Assembly (NCBI GenBank): GCA_017999135.1
Contig: JAGOBT010000248.1
Span: 1 to 5,568, forward strand
Length of the DNA stretch: 5,568 nucleotides
Direction: 5' to 3'
DNA from: Burkholderiaceae bacterium
GTDB taxonomy: Bacteria > Pseudomonadota > Gammaproteobacteria > Burkholderiales > Burkholderiaceae_C
Shown here: positions 1 to 5,568 of the stretch, in pieces
Layout of the letters: each line of letters starts with the position of its first letter
Numbering within the stretch: the first letter of the stretch is position 1
Notes under the pieces: model-generated
Database searches by the model: none
What the model was told of the DNA's origin: nothing
The model's input: only the letters and a program-made list of their open reading frames with translations
Program-made: the position numbers and the translations under genes

Positions 1-152
1 GCATAGGCCGCCCAGCTCAATCCAGGCAGCGCAGTGCCAAATTCCGGATCCCAGCTGCCGCTGATCAGGCCGGCGTGGACGGGGGCCTGCAACAGCAGGC
101 CGAGTGACAGTGCCGCAGTCTTCAGTGCAGCGGGCAAGGATTTGAGTGACAA
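1..152 (-). CDS. Secreted protein N-terminus (PEP-CTERM cargo-like), partial
   Basis: This is the amino-terminal 50 codons of a gene that runs off the left edge. The start chosen is TTG at 152-150, because a GGAG ribosome-binding site lies 7 nt upstream and the product then begins with a textbook Sec leader: MSLKS, then a hydrophobic stretch (about residues 8-21) and a probable cleavage after APVHA (residue 27). The mature protein begins GLISGSWDPEFGTALPGL. From memory of the families, a G-x-W-D-P-x-F-G start right after the leader is common in betaproteobacterial proteins that carry a C-terminal PEP-CTERM sorting tail. The tail itself lies outside the window, so this is an inference. An in-frame ATG at 203-201 would add 17 residues but has no Shine-Dalgarno and spoils the leader. 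It lies 182 nt behind the TonB receptor stop on the same strand, so it is probably a separate unit. Confidence 0.7.
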   Translation of the reverse strand, partial: MSLKSLPAALKTAALSLGLLLQAPVHAGLISGSWDPEFGTALPGLSWAAY

Positions 153-175
153 GGTGAGGCTCCAGAGCGGACACA

Positions 176-196
176 CGACCGCGAAGGGTGCGGTCG
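176..196. repeat. 7-bp perfect inverted repeat in the leader of the left gene
   Basis: CGACCGC at 176-182 and GCGGTCG at 190-196 form a perfect inverted repeat around a 7-nt centre. It sits 24 nt upstream of the TTG start chosen for the left gene, inside its presumed 5' leader. It could be a small leader hairpin or a dimeric operator; no regulator is identifiable. If the alternative ATG at 203 were the true start, the repeat would be coding. Confidence 0.45.
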
Positions 197-204
197 CGAA
201 CATC

Positions 205-240
205 CAAACCGTGAAATCTAGACGGTTACAAAGCCTTGTG
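205..240 (-). promoter_or_regulatory. Candidate promoter region for the left gene
   Basis: This is the only noticeably AT-richer patch in the window and lies directly upstream of the left minus-strand gene. Read on the minus strand it holds TAGATT (220-215), which matches four of six positions of a -10 box. I cannot find a matching -35 box at the usual spacing. An alternative sigma factor or an activator-dependent promoter would fit. The assignment rests mainly on composition and position. Confidence 0.25.
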
Positions 241-304
241 CCTGCCCACCAACCCCCACCAGATCGGGGGGCAGCGCCAAGACGCCGGCACGCCGGTGCA
301 GGCC

Positions 305-334
305 GCCTGCCCGCCGGGCCGGGCACCGCCAGGC
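305..334 (-). terminator. Hairpin just after the TonB receptor stop
   Basis: Immediately behind the receptor stop codon, GCCCG (309-313) pairs with CGGGC (320-324) around a 6-nt loop, and outer GCCT (305-308) can pair with AGGC (331-334) across a bulge. There is no T-run after it on the minus strand, so it is not a classic intrinsic terminator. A second possible stem lies further downstream (CCCCC at 253-257 with GGGGG at 266-270). Either may be a weak or Rho-assisted transcript end. Confidence 0.25.
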
Positions 335-2599
335 TCAGAACCTGAACTCGCCGCGCAGGTTGACCGTGGTGCTGGTCCGGGCGCGGCTGTCGGTGGCCTC
401 GCTGCTGCCGTCGGCCAGCAGGATGGTGCTGCCGCTGTCATAGCGGTGCGCGCTGGCGTTGCTGACGGTCAGGCGCAGGCTGGCGTCGGGGTTGAACTTC
501 CACAGCGCGTTCAGGTCGAGCACCGGCTTGGCGCCCTGGCGGGTGAAGCGGTCGTCGATCTCCTGCACGCGGAAGCCGGGCGTGTAGTTCAGGCTGGCGC
601 CCACCGTCAGCGGCAGGCCCTTGACCGGCCAGTCGGCGCCCAGGTTGGCTGTCCACGGCGCCTGGCCTTCGAGCCGGTTGTCGGGGCCGGGCACGCCGGC
701 CACGCGGCTCCACATCAGGCTGGCATTGGCGCGCAGGCTGATGCCCTGCACCGCGGCGGGCGCGCCGGGCCACAGGTCCACCAGGCGCGCCTTGGCTTCC
801 AGCTCCAGCCCGGCGGCATCGGCGCTGCCCACGTTCTGCGGCTGGGCCAGGTAGCGCGGCACGGTGGCCCAGGGCACCACCACCGGCGCATTGCTGCGCA
901 CGGTGCGGATCAGGTCGTCGATGCGGCGCAGGTAGACATTGGCGCTGAGCACGCCGCCGGCGTCCAGGTAGTGCTCGTAGCCCAGTTCCAGGCCCCAGGC
1001 CAGCTCGGGCTTCAGCGCGGGGTTGCCCACCCGGTCGGGCTTGCTGGCGCTGTTGGTCTCGCCCAGGTTCTCGTGCTCGGTCGACCAGGTGGGCCGGGCG
1101 ATCAGCTGGTTCAGGTTGGGGCTGCGGTAGCTGCGCGTCAGGCTCAGGCGCAGCTGGTCACGCGGGGCATCGGGGAACTTCCACACCATGTGCGCCAGCG
1201 GCGCAAACACCGCACTGCGGTTGGCCACGGCCGCGCGGTTCTGCAAGGCATCGCTGCGGGTGTCGATCGCCTCCCAGCGGGCGCCGACGTAGAACGAGAA
1301 CTGCTTGGTCCATTCCCACTCGTCCTGCGCGTACAGCGCCACGCGCTGCACCTGGGCGCTGAGGTTCTCGTCGAGTTCGGCCGTCTGCAGCTGGCCGTTG
1401 ATGGTGATGCTGCGGCGGTCGTCGCGGGTGGTGCGCTCCAGCTCCCAGCCGGCGCTGGCGCTGTGGCGCTCGGCGATCAGCTGCGAGAACTTGCCGTTCA
1501 TGTCGACCGACACCTCGCGGTTGCCGCTGTCGTCGGTGCGCTGGCGCGCCAGGCCGCTGCTGCCGCCGGTCTCCTGCCGGCTGCTGCGGGTGTCGGCGTC
1601 GGACAGCCGGCCGCCAAAGCGCACCAGCAGCCGGCCGCCGCTGCCGGTGCCGGTGGTCCAGGTGCCGTTCAGGCGGGCCATCTGCCAGGTGGTCTCGCTG
1701 TCGCCAGTGGCGCGGGTGTACGGCACGGTGGCACCCACCGGCTGGTCCAGCAGTGCCAGGCTGGTGCCACGGGTGCGCACCAGGTTCAGGAAGGGCTGCA
1801 GGTCCAGGCCCTCGCCCGGGCCCAGGCGCCACTGCAGCCGGGCGTTGGCAAACAGGCCCTGGCGGGTGCCCTCGGTGGTGCTGTGCACCTGCTGGTCTCG
1901 GATGATGGCGCCGGCCGCATTGCGCGCGACGGTGCGGATGTCGGTGACATCGTCCCGCCCGCCCTGGAACAGCGTGGCCGACAGGTTGTAGCCCAGCGTG
2001 TCGGCCTGGCCGTTGGTGGCCCAGCTGGCACCCAGCTGCGGCCGGCTGCCGTCGGCACCGCCGCCCAGCTTGAACTCGTTGGCCTTGCGCTTGAAGTCGC
2101 TGCGCATCACCACGTTGATGGTGCCGGCGATGGCGCGTGTGCCGAACTCGGCCACCGGCGCCCGCATGATCTCGATCTTCTCGATCTGCTCCGGCGCGAT
2201 CGAATCGAGCGAGAAGCCCGGCGCCATGCGCTGGCCGTCGATCAGGATCTGCGTGTAGCCCCCGCCCATGCCGCGCATGCGCACCTGGCCACCGCGCCCG
2301 GGCGGCCCGCCCAGGGTGACGCCGGGCAGGCGCTTGAGCACCTCGCCCAGGCTGGCGTCGCCCATGCGGTCGAGCTCTTCACGGCCGTAGGTGATGCGGC
2401 TGGCGGTGGCGCGGCGGCGTTCGTCGCTGCTTTCGGGGGCGGTGGTGCCGGTCACCTCCACCTGCTGCGGCCGTGCCGGGGCAGACGCCGCGGCCGCAGC
2501 GGGCGCGGCAGCCTGCTGGGCGCGCAAGGCGGGGCTGGCGGCCAGCAGCAGGCAGGCCGACACGGCCAGGGCGACAGGGTGCTCGGTGGGGCGGGTCAT
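335..2599 (-). CDS. TonB-dependent outer-membrane receptor
   Basis: A 754-residue outer-membrane receptor that would import a ligand using energy passed from TonB/ExbB/ExbD. From the N-terminus: a Sec leader (about 1-27, cleavage near ALRA/QQ); an Ala/Pro-rich linker (28-44); a TonB-box-like stretch QQVEVTGT (45-52); a plug domain (about 60-168) with LGEVLKRLPGVTLGG, VRMRGMGGGYTQILIDGQRM and the plug-end motif AGTINVVMR; then a beta-barrel to the end with the typical terminal Phe (GEFRF) recognised by the barrel-assembly machinery. Length is usual for the family. The start at 2599 was chosen because the leader begins there; an in-frame ATG at 2779 would add 60 Arg/Cys/Pro-rich residues that precede the leader and look non-coding. 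No clear Shine-Dalgarno precedes the start. The substrate cannot be read from the sequence: siderophore is the usual guess, and no siderophore or haem genes are nearby. Family assignment is firm, substrate unknown. Confidence 0.95.
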   Translation of the reverse strand: MTRPTEHPVALAVSACLLLAASPALRAQQAAAPAAAAASAPARPQQVEVTGTTAPESSDERRRATASRITYGREELDRMGDASLGEVLKRLPGVTLGGPPGRGGQVRMRGMGGGYTQILIDGQRMAPGFSLDSIAPEQIEKIEIMRAPVAEFGTRAIAGTINVVMRSDFKRKANEFKLGGGADGSRPQLGASWATNGQADTLGYNLSATLFQGGRDDVTDIRTVARNAAGAIIRDQQVHSTTEGTRQGLFANARLQWRLGPGEGLDLQPFLNLVRTRGTSLALLDQPVGATVPYTRATGDSETTWQMARLNGTWTTGTGSGGRLLVRFGGRLSDADTRSSRQETGGSSGLARQRTDDSGNREVSVDMNGKFSQLIAERHSASAGWELERTTRDDRRSITINGQLQTAELDENLSAQVQRVALYAQDEWEWTKQFSFYVGARWEAIDTRSDALQNRAAVANRSAVFAPLAHMVWKFPDAPRDQLRLSLTRSYRSPNLNQLIARPTWSTEHENLGETNSASKPDRVGNPALKPELAWGLELGYEHYLDAGGVLSANVYLRRIDDLIRTVRSNAPVVVPWATVPRYLAQPQNVGSADAAGLELEAKARLVDLWPGAPAAVQGISLRANASLMWSRVAGVPGPDNRLEGQAPWTANLGADWPVKGLPLTVGASLNYTPGFRVQEIDDRFTRQGAKPVLDLNALWKFNPDASLRLTVSNASAHRYDSGSTILLADGSSEATDSRARTSTTVNLRGEFRF

Positions 2600-2621
2600 C
2601 GTGGGCGCAGATTGTGCTGCC

Positions 2622-2640
2622 GCCCGGTGGCCGGGCTTTT
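2622..2640 (+). terminator. Terminator-like hairpin pointing toward the PAQR gene
   Basis: GCCCGG (2622-2627) and CCGGGC (2631-2636) form a perfect 6-bp GC stem with a 3-nt loop, followed directly by TTTT (2637-2640) on the plus strand. This is the layout of a short intrinsic terminator for rightward transcription. No plus-strand gene lies to its left, so it would stop antisense transcripts leaving the receptor gene, or act as an attenuator if the PAQR transcript starts further left. On the minus strand the same stem sits in the receptor leader, 23 nt before the start codon. The T-run is short. Confidence 0.4.
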
Positions 2641-2672
2641 GCTGGCTTGCAAAGCCGCGTGGCCGCCGCGCA

Positions 2673-2716
2673 GCCGGGCACATCTGGTTGCACCTGCAAT
2701 GCGCCGGGCACAACTG
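2673..2716. repeat. Direct repeat with 30-bp period (operator candidate)
   Basis: GCCGGGCACATCTG (2673-2686) and GCCGGGCACAACTG (2703-2716) agree at 13 of 14 bases and start exactly 30 bp apart, close to three helical turns. A related inverted copy, GGGCGCAGATTGTGC (2603-2617), is the reverse complement of GCACAACTGCGCCC (2708-2721) with one extra base, and ends next to the receptor start codon. Repeated sites on one face of the helix between divergent genes are typical of regulator binding, but no known consensus is recognised. Confidence 0.45.
2688..2699. promoter_or_regulatory. Palindrome TTGCA-CC-TGCAA
   Basis: A perfect inverted repeat with 5-bp arms and a 2-bp centre lies between the two direct-repeat copies of the divergent region. 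Size and symmetry suit a dimeric helix-turn-helix regulator. No family can be named from it. Confidence 0.35.
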
Positions 2717-2799
2717 CGCCCTGCAGCGCGGTCGGTCTGCGGCCGACAACCCTGCCATGGCCCGGCGCTGCCGGAGCACCGACGCAGACGGGGAAGCGC

Positions 2800-3444
2800 A
2801 TGCACGACGACATGGCCTTCAGCCAGACAGGCCGGGAAGAGCGCGCCAACGCCGCCAGCCACGCACTGGGCTGCGTGCTGGCGCTGGCCGCCATGCCGGC
2901 GCTGGCCCAGCAGGTGGGCGCCAACCAGCACCCGCTGCGGCAGTTGGGCGCCAGCGTGTTCATCGGCAGCATGGTGCTGATGTACCTGGTGTCGGCCGTG
3001 TACCACGCGGCGCCCGTGGGCCGAGCCAAGCGCTGGCTGCGCAAGTGCGACCACGCGGTGATCTTCCTGTTCATCGCCGGCAGCTTCACGCCCTATGCGC
3101 TGGCCGCCCTGCAGCGCGGCGAGGGCGGCGGCACGCTGGCGGCGGTGTGGGTGCTGGCCCTGGTGGGCATGGCGCTGAAGCTGGGCGACCGGCTGCAGAA
3201 CCGGCTGGCGTCCACGTTGCTCTATCTGGCCTTCGGCTGGCTGGTGGCGGCGGTGGCCCTGCCGATGCTGGCCCAGCTGCCGCCGGACAGCCTGCGCCTG
3301 CTGGTGGCCGGCGGGCTGGCCTATTCGCTGGGCTGCCTGTTCTTCCTGCTCGACCGGCGGCTGGCCTACAGCCACCTGGTGTGGCACCTGTTCGTCATCA
3401 CCGGCAGCGTGTGCCACTTTCTGGCGGTGCAGGCCCTGGTCTGA
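2800..3444 (+). CDS. trhA: Hemolysin III / PAQR (TrhA-type) family membrane protein
   Basis: A 214-residue inner-membrane protein of the hemolysin III (HlyIII) branch of the PAQR superfamily. Bacterial members are now tied to membrane-lipid homeostasis; the hemolysin label comes from the Bacillus cereus founder and need not mean toxin activity. Family marks: EERANAASHALG near the N-terminus (E13/E14, N17, H21); SAVYH (S65, H69); CDHAVIFLFIAGSFTPYAL (D84, H85); and HLVWH near the C-terminus (H192, H196). The S-x3-H, Asp and H-x3-H set is the presumed metal-binding site, and all of it is present. About seven hydrophobic helices can be placed near 22-40, 48-66, 86-104, 112-127, 137-157, 165-184 and 192-213. 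Length is normal. The start follows a GGGGAAG ribosome-binding site (2790-2796); an in-frame ATG at 2812 is less likely because it would drop little and is farther from that site. Open frame extends left to 2473 but overlaps the receptor. The gene symbol is a family-level assignment. Regulation may be shared with the divergent receptor. Confidence 0.93.
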   Translation: MHDDMAFSQTGREERANAASHALGCVLALAAMPALAQQVGANQHPLRQLGASVFIGSMVLMYLVSAVYHAAPVGRAKRWLRKCDHAVIFLFIAGSFTPYALAALQRGEGGGTLAAVWVLALVGMALKLGDRLQNRLASTLLYLAFGWLVAAVALPMLAQLPPDSLRLLVAGGLAYSLGCLFFLLDRRLAYSHLVWHLFVITGSVCHFLAVQALV

Positions 3445-3452
3445 CCGAGGCG

Positions 3453-3483
3453 TGTGCCCGCCCGGCGCACTTGACCGGGCACA
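3453..3483 (+). terminator. GC hairpin after the PAQR gene, possible transcript end
   Basis: TGTGCCCG (3453-3460) and CGGGCACA (3476-3483) form a perfect 8-bp inverted repeat with a 15-nt loop, beginning 8 nt after the PAQR stop codon. GCCCGG (3460-3465) can instead pair with CCGGGC (3475-3480), so two folds compete. No T-run follows, so it is not a standard intrinsic terminator. The remaining gap to the binding-protein gene holds TTGACC (3471-3476) and TACCAT (3507-3512), which resemble -35 and -10 boxes but are not correctly spaced with each other. Confidence 0.35.
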
Positions 3484-3549
3484 GGCATTGAACCGAACGG
3501 CGCCGCTACCATCCCAGCCACGCGGCCTGTTGCCGCACGGGAGCCCTGG

Positions 3550-5055
3550 ATGATCCGCCGCCGCACCGCCCTGTCTGCCGCCGCCTCTGCCACCGCCGCC
3601 GCCACCCTGGCCGGCCTGGCGCCCGCCGCCTGGGCCCAGCCGAAGAAGGACAGCCTGGTGCTGGCGATGACCCTGGAGCCGCCCGGCCTGGACCCGACCG
3701 CCGGCGCCGCATCGGCCATCGCCGAGGTGGTGCAGTACAACGTGCTGGAGACACTGACCAAGATCCGCGCCGACAGCACCATTGCCCCGCTGCTGGCCAC
3801 CAGCTGGACGGTGACACCCGACAACAAGACCTGGGCCTTCACGCTGCGCCCGGGCGTGAAGTTCCACAACGGCGAGCCGTTCAACGCCGCCACGGTGAAG
3901 TTCGCCTTCGAGCGCGCGGTGGCCGAGGGCAGTACCAACAAGGACAAGGCGGTGTTTGCCAACATCGTCAACATGCGCGCGACGGACGATCTCACCATCG
4001 TCATCACGCTGAAGAACACCAACCCCGACTTCCTGTTCCAGATCGGCCAGGCCACGGCGGTCATCGTCGAGCCCAAGAGCGCGGCCACCAACAACACCCA
4101 GCCGGTGGGCACCGGCCCGTTCAAGCTGGACAGCTGGGCCAAGGGCAACAACCTGGTGCTGACGCGCTGGGACGGCTACCGGGATGTGAAGGCCATCGCG
4201 CTGCGGCGCGTCACCATCCGCTTCATCAGCGACGCGGCGGCGCAGGTGGCGGCGCTGCTGGCGGGTGATGTGGACCTGTTCCCGCGCGTGGCCGCAGCGC
4301 GCAACCTGGACCAGTTCCGCGCCGACAAGCGCTTCCAGGTGCTGGTGGGCGGCACCCGCGCCAAGACGGTGCTGGCCATCAACAACAAGAAGAAGCCGCT
4401 CGATGATGTGCGGGTGCGTCGGGCCATCGCCATGGCCATCGACCGCAAGCAGGTGGTCGACGGCGTGGCCAACGGCTTCGGCGCGCCCATCGGCAGCTTC
4501 TATGTGCCCGGCGCGCCGGGCTACGTGGACCTGACCGCGGTGAACGCCTTCAACCCCGACCGCGCCCGCGCGCTGCTGAAAGAGGCCGGCGTGACCACCC
4601 CGCTGGAGCTGAGCCTGAAGCTGCCGCCCGCGCCCTACGCCCGCACCGGCGGCGAGGTGATCGCCGCCATGCTGGCCAAGGTGGGCATCGTGGCCAAGCA
4701 GGAGAACGTGGAATGGGCGCAGTGGCTGAGCGGCGTGTACGGCCAGAAGGCCTATGACCTGACGATCATCAGCCACGTGGAACCGCTGGACTTCGGCAAC
4801 TTCGCGCGGCCGGGCTACTACTGGAACTACGAAAGCGCGAAATTCAACGCACTGTGGGCGCAGATCAACAGCACGGCCGACGTGCCGCAACGCCTGAAGC
4901 TGCTGGCCGAGGCCCAGCGCCTGGTGGCCGACGACGCGGTGCTGGCCTACCTGTACCAGCCCACCGCCATCACCGTGGCCGCCGCCCGGCTGAAGGGCGT
5001 GTGGAAGGACATGCCGATCTCGGCCAACGACCTCTCCGCCCTCAGCTGGGGATGA
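3550..5055 (+). CDS. ABC transporter solute-binding protein, family 5 (peptide type)
   Basis: A 501-residue periplasmic binding protein of the SBP_bac_5 family (DppA/OppA/GsiB type), which captures a solute for an ABC importer. The leader MIRRRTALSAAAS... has a run of three Arg and a Tat-like RR-x-x-L spacing, then an Ala-rich core and probable cleavage after AWA (residue 29), before QPKK. There is no lipobox Cys, so the mature protein is soluble. The family signature is clear: LLATSWTVTPDNKTWAFTLR followed by PGVKFHNGEPFNAATVKFAFER (residues 81-122). Also present are PVGTGPFKL (185-193), AALLAGDVDLFP (234-245), VRVRRAIAMAIDR (287-299) and a typical closing AYLYQP (466-471). Length is normal. 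The start has a GGGAG site (3539-3543) 6 nt upstream. Members bind di/oligopeptides, glutathione, nickel, opines or sugars; the ligand cannot be told here. No permease or ATPase follows; the next gene overlaps its stop and is a TPR protein, so this looks like an orphan binding protein or one that uses distant permeases. Confidence 0.95.
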   Translation: MIRRRTALSAAASATAAATLAGLAPAAWAQPKKDSLVLAMTLEPPGLDPTAGAASAIAEVVQYNVLETLTKIRADSTIAPLLATSWTVTPDNKTWAFTLRPGVKFHNGEPFNAATVKFAFERAVAEGSTNKDKAVFANIVNMRATDDLTIVITLKNTNPDFLFQIGQATAVIVEPKSAATNNTQPVGTGPFKLDSWAKGNNLVLTRWDGYRDVKAIALRRVTIRFISDAAAQVAALLAGDVDLFPRVAAARNLDQFRADKRFQVLVGGTRAKTVLAINNKKKPLDDVRVRRAIAMAIDRKQVVDGVANGFGAPIGSFYVPGAPGYVDLTAVNAFNPDRARALLKEAGVTTPLELSLKLPPAPYARTGGEVIAAMLAKVGIVAKQENVEWAQWLSGVYGQKAYDLTIISHVEPLDFGNFARPGYYWNYESAKFNALWAQINSTADVPQRLKLLAEAQRLVADDAVLAYLYQPTAITVAAARLKGVWKDMPISANDLSALSWG

Positions 5056-5568
5056 GCGCAGCCATGCACACCGCCACCGACCCCTTCGGCCACCCGATCA
5101 CGCTGCAGCACGCCGACAGCGTGGCGGCGGTGCACGGCTTCGTCCACGGCTTCCTGGGCTACACGCCCAGCATCCTGCAGGTGCTGCCAGCGGCCGACGT
5201 GGACCACAGCCTGGTGGTGCAGACCTGGGCGGCCGTGCTGTGGATGTTCAGCGAATCACCCGCCGGCCCGCCCAAGGCCCGCGCCCACCTGGCCCGCGCC
5301 CGCGCTGCCAACCTGCCCGCCACCGACCGCGAGCGCCGCGTGGCCGAGGCCGTGGCCCGCTGGGTCGACGGCGACATCGGCGGCGCGCTGGCGCTGCACG
5401 GCGCACTGGCGCACGACCATCCGCGGGATCTGGCCGCCATCAAGCTGGGCCAGTACCACGCCTTCAACCTGGGCGACGCGCCCACGCTGCTGAAGCTGGC
5501 GCTGCCGGCGGTGGATGCCGCGCCCGAGGTGGCCGCGGTGCACGGCCTGGCCGCCTTCGGCTGGGAGC
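5052..5568 (+). CDS. TTC38-like tetratricopeptide repeat protein, partial
   Basis: The first 172 codons of a gene that runs off the right edge. The product begins MSAAMHTATDPFGHPITLQ and is rich in short Ala/Leu helices. Its pattern resembles the TTC38 (tetratricopeptide repeat protein 38) family: D-x-F-G-x-P-I near the start, LPAADVDHSL, TDRERRVAEAVARWVDGD (residues 91-108), DHPRDLAAIK (122-131), and HGLAAFGWE at the cut edge, which matches the place where family members have HGM-x-AFG-x-EE. No signal peptide or membrane segment is visible, so a cytosolic scaffold or helical-repeat protein is likely; the biochemical function of this family is not known to me. The start ATG overlaps the binding-protein stop in an ATGA arrangement, implying translational coupling. 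An in-frame ATG at 5064, with GGGGATGAG upstream, is a possible alternative start. Confidence 0.8.
   Translation, partial: MSAAMHTATDPFGHPITLQHADSVAAVHGFVHGFLGYTPSILQVLPAADVDHSLVVQTWAAVLWMFSESPAGPPKARAHLARARAANLPATDRERRVAEAVARWVDGDIGGALALHGALAHDHPRDLAAIKLGQYHAFNLGDAPTLLKLALPAVDAAPEVAAVHGLAAFGWE

Larger units (their letters stand above)
2600..2799. promoter_or_regulatory. Divergent intergenic control region
   Basis: These 200 bp separate the divergently read TonB receptor and PAQR-family genes and must hold the promoters of both unless either is read from elsewhere. I could not find a convincing sigma-70 -35/-10 pair on either strand, nor an A/T-rich Fur-box-like palindrome. What is visible: a terminator-like hairpin (2622-2640), an inverted repeat GGCTT-gca-AAGCC (2644-2656), direct repeats (2673-2716) flanking a palindrome (2688-2699), and an inverted repeat GTCGG/CCGAC (2731-2747). 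Confidence 0.6.

Noticed and set aside
217..222. TCTAGA palindrome in the AT-richer patch
   Set aside because: A lone 6-bp palindrome is expected by chance and carries no evidence of function.
1158..1991. Several shorter open frames on both strands inside the receptor gene (e.g. 1305-1991 plus, 1158-1832 minus)
   Set aside because: All are frame-shifted or antisense shadows of the receptor with no domain signal and no ribosome-binding site.
2600..2779. 60-residue N-terminal extension of the TonB receptor from ATG at 2779
   Set aside because: The extension is Arg/Cys/Pro-rich and would place the Sec leader in the middle of the protein; it also covers the divergent control region.
2473..2799. 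N-terminal extension of the PAQR protein from ATG at 2473
   Set aside because: It overlaps the receptor start, has low-complexity Arg/Gly/Pro content, and exceeds the usual HlyIII length; the ATG at 2800 has its own ribosome-binding site and the family motif soon after.
236..2980. 914-residue open frame on the plus strand opposite the TonB receptor
   Set aside because: Low-complexity Ala/Gly/Val/Gln/His-rich translation with no recognisable domain, fully antisense to a clear receptor gene. Such frames arise when codons of a high-GC gene avoid stops on the other strand.
3471..3512. Sigma-70 promoter made of TTGACC (3471) and TACCAT (3507)
   Set aside because: The spacer is 30 bp, far from 17; the other combination, TTGAAC (3488) with TACCAT, has only 13 bp.
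2596..4890. 764-residue open frame on the minus strand opposite the PAQR and binding-protein genes
   Set aside because: It runs across two well-supported genes and the gap between them, and its translation is rich in His/Gln/Gly/Arg without motifs. It is a composition artefact.
5159..5543. Two overlapping minus-strand frames under the TTC38-like gene
   Set aside because: The plus-strand reading gives a coherent helical-repeat protein with family motifs; the minus-strand translations are low complexity.

Overview
The window is about 70% GC with coding regions dominated by G/C third positions. It reads as part of a chromosome from a high-GC Betaproteobacterium, most likely Burkholderiales of the Rubrivivax/Leptothrix/Ideonella type. 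That assignment is inferred from composition and protein style (a TonB-dependent receptor, Tat-like and Sec leaders, a secreted protein resembling PEP-CTERM cargo, a TTC38-type TPR protein), not from a marker gene.

Layout, left to right. (1) Positions 1-152, minus strand: the first 50 codons of a secreted protein whose body lies beyond the left edge. (2) Positions 153-334: an intergenic stretch with the only AT-richer patch of the window (about 205-240), a 7-bp inverted repeat, and GC hairpins behind the next gene. (3) Positions 335-2599, minus strand: a complete outer-membrane TonB-dependent receptor of 754 residues. (4) Positions 2600-2799: a divergent control region with a direct repeat of period 30 bp, a palindrome between its copies, and a terminator-like hairpin. 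(5) Positions 2800-3444, plus strand: a seven-helix hemolysin III/PAQR family membrane protein. (6) Positions 3445-3549: a short gap with a GC hairpin. (7) Positions 3550-5055, plus strand: a complete periplasmic solute-binding protein of the family 5 (dipeptide/oligopeptide) type. (8) Positions 5052 to the right edge, plus strand: the first 172 codons of a TTC38-like tetratricopeptide protein whose start codon overlaps the stop of the binding protein.

The genes do not form one obvious pathway. The receptor would import a siderophore-like or other large ligand across the outer membrane using TonB energy. The binding protein would capture a peptide-like or other small solute in the periplasm, but no permease or ATPase gene follows it within the window. 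The tightest functional link the sequence supports is the translational overlap of the binding protein with the TTC38-like gene. The receptor and the PAQR protein share a divergent control region and may share regulation.

I see no CRISPR array, mobile element, tRNA, rRNA, phage gene or defence island, and no clear sign of an undescribed system. Very long open frames antisense to the receptor (236-2980, plus) and to the binding protein (2596-4890, minus) are composition artefacts of high-GC coding DNA.
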